In this document: positions 62,411-64,000 of the stretch, in pieces
How the letters are laid out: each line of letters begins with the position of its first letter
Position numbering within the stretch: position 1 is the stretch's first letter
NCBI RefSeq assembly: GCF_000003605.2
Contig: NW_003138902.1
Location: 1-64,000, forward strand
Source: Saccoglossus kowalevskii
Taxonomy: Eukaryota > Hemichordata > Enteropneusta > Harrimaniidae
Length of the DNA stretch: 64,000 bases
Direction: 5' to 3'
Translations under genes and position numbers: made by a program
Notes under the pieces: model-generated
Seen by the model: only the letters and a program-made list of their open reading frames with translations
Database searches by the model: none
What the model was told of the DNA's origin: nothing

Positions 62411-62599
62411 GGTGTGTACATGCTTGCTGTTTATGGTGTGTACATGCCTTGCTTGTTTATGGTGTGTACATGCCTTGCTTGTTTATGGTGTGTACATGCC
62501 TTGCTTGTTTATGGTGTGTACATGCTTTGCTTGTTTATAGTGTGTACATGCCTTGCTTGTTTATAGTGTGTACATGCCTTGCTTGTTTATGGTGTGTAC

Positions 62600-62860
62600 A
62601 TGCCTTGCTTGTTTATAGTGTGTACATGCCTTGCTTCTTTATAGTGTGTACATGCCTTGCTTGTTTATGGTGTGTACATGCCTTGCTTGTTTATGGTGTG
62701 GACATGCCTTGCTTGTTTATGGTGTGGACATGCCTTGCTTGTTTATGGTGTGTACATGCCTTGCTTGTTTATGGTATGTACATGCCTTGCTTGTTTATAG
62801 TGTGTACATGCCTTGCTTGTTTATAGTGTGTACATGCCTTGCTTGTTTATAGTGTGTACA
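62600..62860 (+). repeat. GGACATG block, copy 5
   Basis: Two adjacent GGACATG units lie at 62700 and 62726, following a TTCTTTATAG unit at 62633 and followed by a GGTATGTACATG unit near 62775. The set is closest to the 15-kb copy, but with the GGACATG unit duplicated. It lies just right of the N gap, so its left part may be missing. Confidence 0.85.
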
Positions 62861-63228
62861 TGCCTTGCTTGTTTATGGTGTGTACATGCCTTTCTTGTTT
62901 ATAGTGTGTACATGCCTTGCTTGTTTATGGTGTGTACATGCCTTGCTTGTTTATAGTGTGTACATGCCTTGCTTGTTTATAGTGTGTACATGCCTTGCTT
63001 GTTTATAGTGTGTACATGCCTTGCTTGTTTATAGTGTGTACATGCCTTGCTTGTTTATAGTGTGTACATGCCTTGCTTGTTTATAGTGAGTACATGCCTT
63101 GCTTGTTTATAGTGTGTACATGCCTTGCTTGTTTATAGTGTGTACATGCCTTGCTTGTTTATAGTGTGTACATGCTTTGCTTGTTTATAGTGTGTACATG
63201 CCTTGCTTGTTTATAGTGTGTACATGCC

Positions 63229-63726
63229 TTGCTTGTTTATAGTGTGTACATGCCTTTCTTGTTTATAATGTGTACATGCCTTGCTTGTTTATGGTGTGTA
63301 CATGCCTTGCTTGTTTATAGTGTGTACATGCCTTGCTTGTTTATAGTGTGTGCATGCCTTGCTTTTTTATGGTGTGTACATGCCTTTCTTGTTTATAGTG
63401 TGTACATGCCTTGCTTGTTTATAGTGTGTATATGCCTTGCTTGTTTATGGTGTGTACATGCCTTGCTTGTTTATAGTGTGTACATGCCTTGCTTGTTTAT
63501 GGTGTGTACATGCCTTGCTTGTTTATGGTGTGTACATGCTTTGCTTGTTTATGGTGTGTACATGCCTTGCTTGTTTATAGTGTGTACATGCCTTGCTTGT
63601 TTATAGTGTGTACATGCCTTGCTTGTTATGGTGTGTACATGCCTTGCTTGTTTATGGTGTACATGCCTTGCTTGTTTATAGTGTGTACATGCCTTGCTTG
63701 TTTATAGTGTGTACATGCCTTTCTTG
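63229..63726 (+). repeat. Block D11, right copy
   Basis: This is the partner of 46983-47480 at offset 16,246. The early part has a TTTCTTG unit and a TATAATG unit (near 63250-63270) that the left copy lacks. The 25-bp TTATGG unit (near 63626) and the 24-bp GGTGTACATG unit (near 63656) are kept at the same spacing. Confidence 0.9.
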
Positions 63727-64000
63727 TTTATAGTGTGTACATGCCTTTCTTGTTTATAATGTGTACATGCCTTGCTTGTTTATAGTGTGTACATGCCTTG
63801 CTTGTTTATAGTGTGTACATGCCTTTCTTGTTTATGGTGTGTACATGCCTTTCTTGTTTATAGTGTGTACATGCCTTGCTTGTTTATGGTGTGTACATGC
63901 CTTGCTTGTTTATAGTGTGTACATGCCTTGCTTGTTTATAGTGTGTACATGCCTTGCTTGTTTATAGTGTGTACATGCCTTCCTTGCTTGTTTATAGTGT

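Larger units (their letters stand above)
1..64000 (+). repeat. 26-bp minisatellite/satellite array spanning the window
   Basis: Every part of the window is made of head-to-tail copies of one 26-bp unit, about 2,460 in all. A canonical copy lies at 1327-1352, with landmarks GCCTTGCTTG, TTTATAG and GTGTGTACA. No unit was seen in inverted orientation. The consensus is about 38% G+C (42% in the G form), 46% T on this strand, and has no CpG. Units of 23, 24, 25, 27, 28 and 30 bp occur as recurrent indel variants. Neither edge of the array is in the window, so its true size is larger. No gene, mobile element or unique spacer interrupts it. Stretches without a separate entry hold ordinary A-form and G-form units. 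Arrays of this size are typical of eukaryotic heterochromatin; species and chromosomal position cannot be told from the sequence. Confidence 0.99.

Noticed and set aside
62200-62826. The longest frame in the window (208 codons)
   Set aside because: It crosses the 50-N gap at 62361-62410, so its continuity is not real.
1-64000. A CRISPR array
   Set aside because: Units are head-to-tail with no unique spacers between them, far too many in number, and no cas gene is present.
1-64000. Telomeric repeat
   Set aside because: The 26-bp unit has no TTAGGG-like G-run and does not resemble known short telomere units. A long variable telomere unit of the yeast kind cannot be formally excluded, but nothing supports it.
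1-64000. Transposon, LINE, SINE or viral element within the array
   Set aside because: No terminal repeats, poly(A) tail, target-site duplication or coding domain is seen. Every stretch reads as satellite units.
1-64000. A new defence, toxin or mobile system
   Set aside because: There is no gene of any kind in the window. The unusual content is repeat organisation only.

Overview
The whole 64,000-base window is one uninterrupted tandem array of a 26-bp minisatellite/satellite unit. It holds about 2,460 copies, all in the same orientation, and the array runs off both ends of the window. A textbook unit is at 1327-1352. Its landmarks, in order, are GCCTTGCTTG, TTTATAG (or TTTATGG) and GTGTGTACA. 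I found no protein-coding gene, tRNA, rRNA, transposon, CRISPR array, telomere repeat or unique flanking sequence. A multi-kilobase noncoding array of this kind points to a eukaryotic chromosome (subtelomeric, pericentromeric or interstitial heterochromatin). The sequence does not say which species.

The unit is T-rich on the given strand (consensus 12 T, 4 A, 6 G, 4 C), contains no CpG, and comes in two main forms that differ by A or G in TAT(A/G)GTG. Rarer marker variants include GTGAGTACA, TTTCTTG, TTGATAG, TGTTCATG, a 25-bp unit with TTATGG, TGAACA, TTTAAAGTG, CATTCC, GGACATG, and 28/30-bp units with TATACATG or ACATACATG. They recur as ordered cassettes with exactly conserved spacing, so the array has higher-order-repeat (HOR) structure.

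Layout. 0-7.8 kb: mixed A/G units, with cassettes at 0.36, 1.43 and 4.89 kb and donor-like blocks at 1.9-3.0, 3.6-3.98 and 4.39-4.86 kb. 7.83-8.38 kb: a clear 104-bp (four-unit) HOR. 8.4-9.7 kb and 19.38-20.02 kb: long homogenised A-form tracts. 10-34 kb: a mosaic of 0.3-0.8 kb blocks shared with sites 5-46 kb away. 38.6-41.2 kb and 60.4-61.5 kb: recent tandem duplications of about 1.36 kb and 0.675 kb. 43.16-43.53 kb: a patch of strongly diverged units. 44-54 kb and 57-58 kb: further copies of blocks first seen at 2-5 kb. 62,361-62,410: an assembly gap of 50 Ns.

The open reading frames are a by-product of the repeat. Because 26 leaves remainder 2 when divided by 3, each forward frame reads the same 78-bp (26-codon) cycle and meets TAG once per cycle. 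A G-form unit turns that TAG into TGG. ORF lengths therefore only record the A/G order of units. I did not find a new gene system. What stands out is the HOR mosaic and a set of short motif matches repeated thousands of times. All block boundaries and offsets were read by eye and are approximate at their ends.
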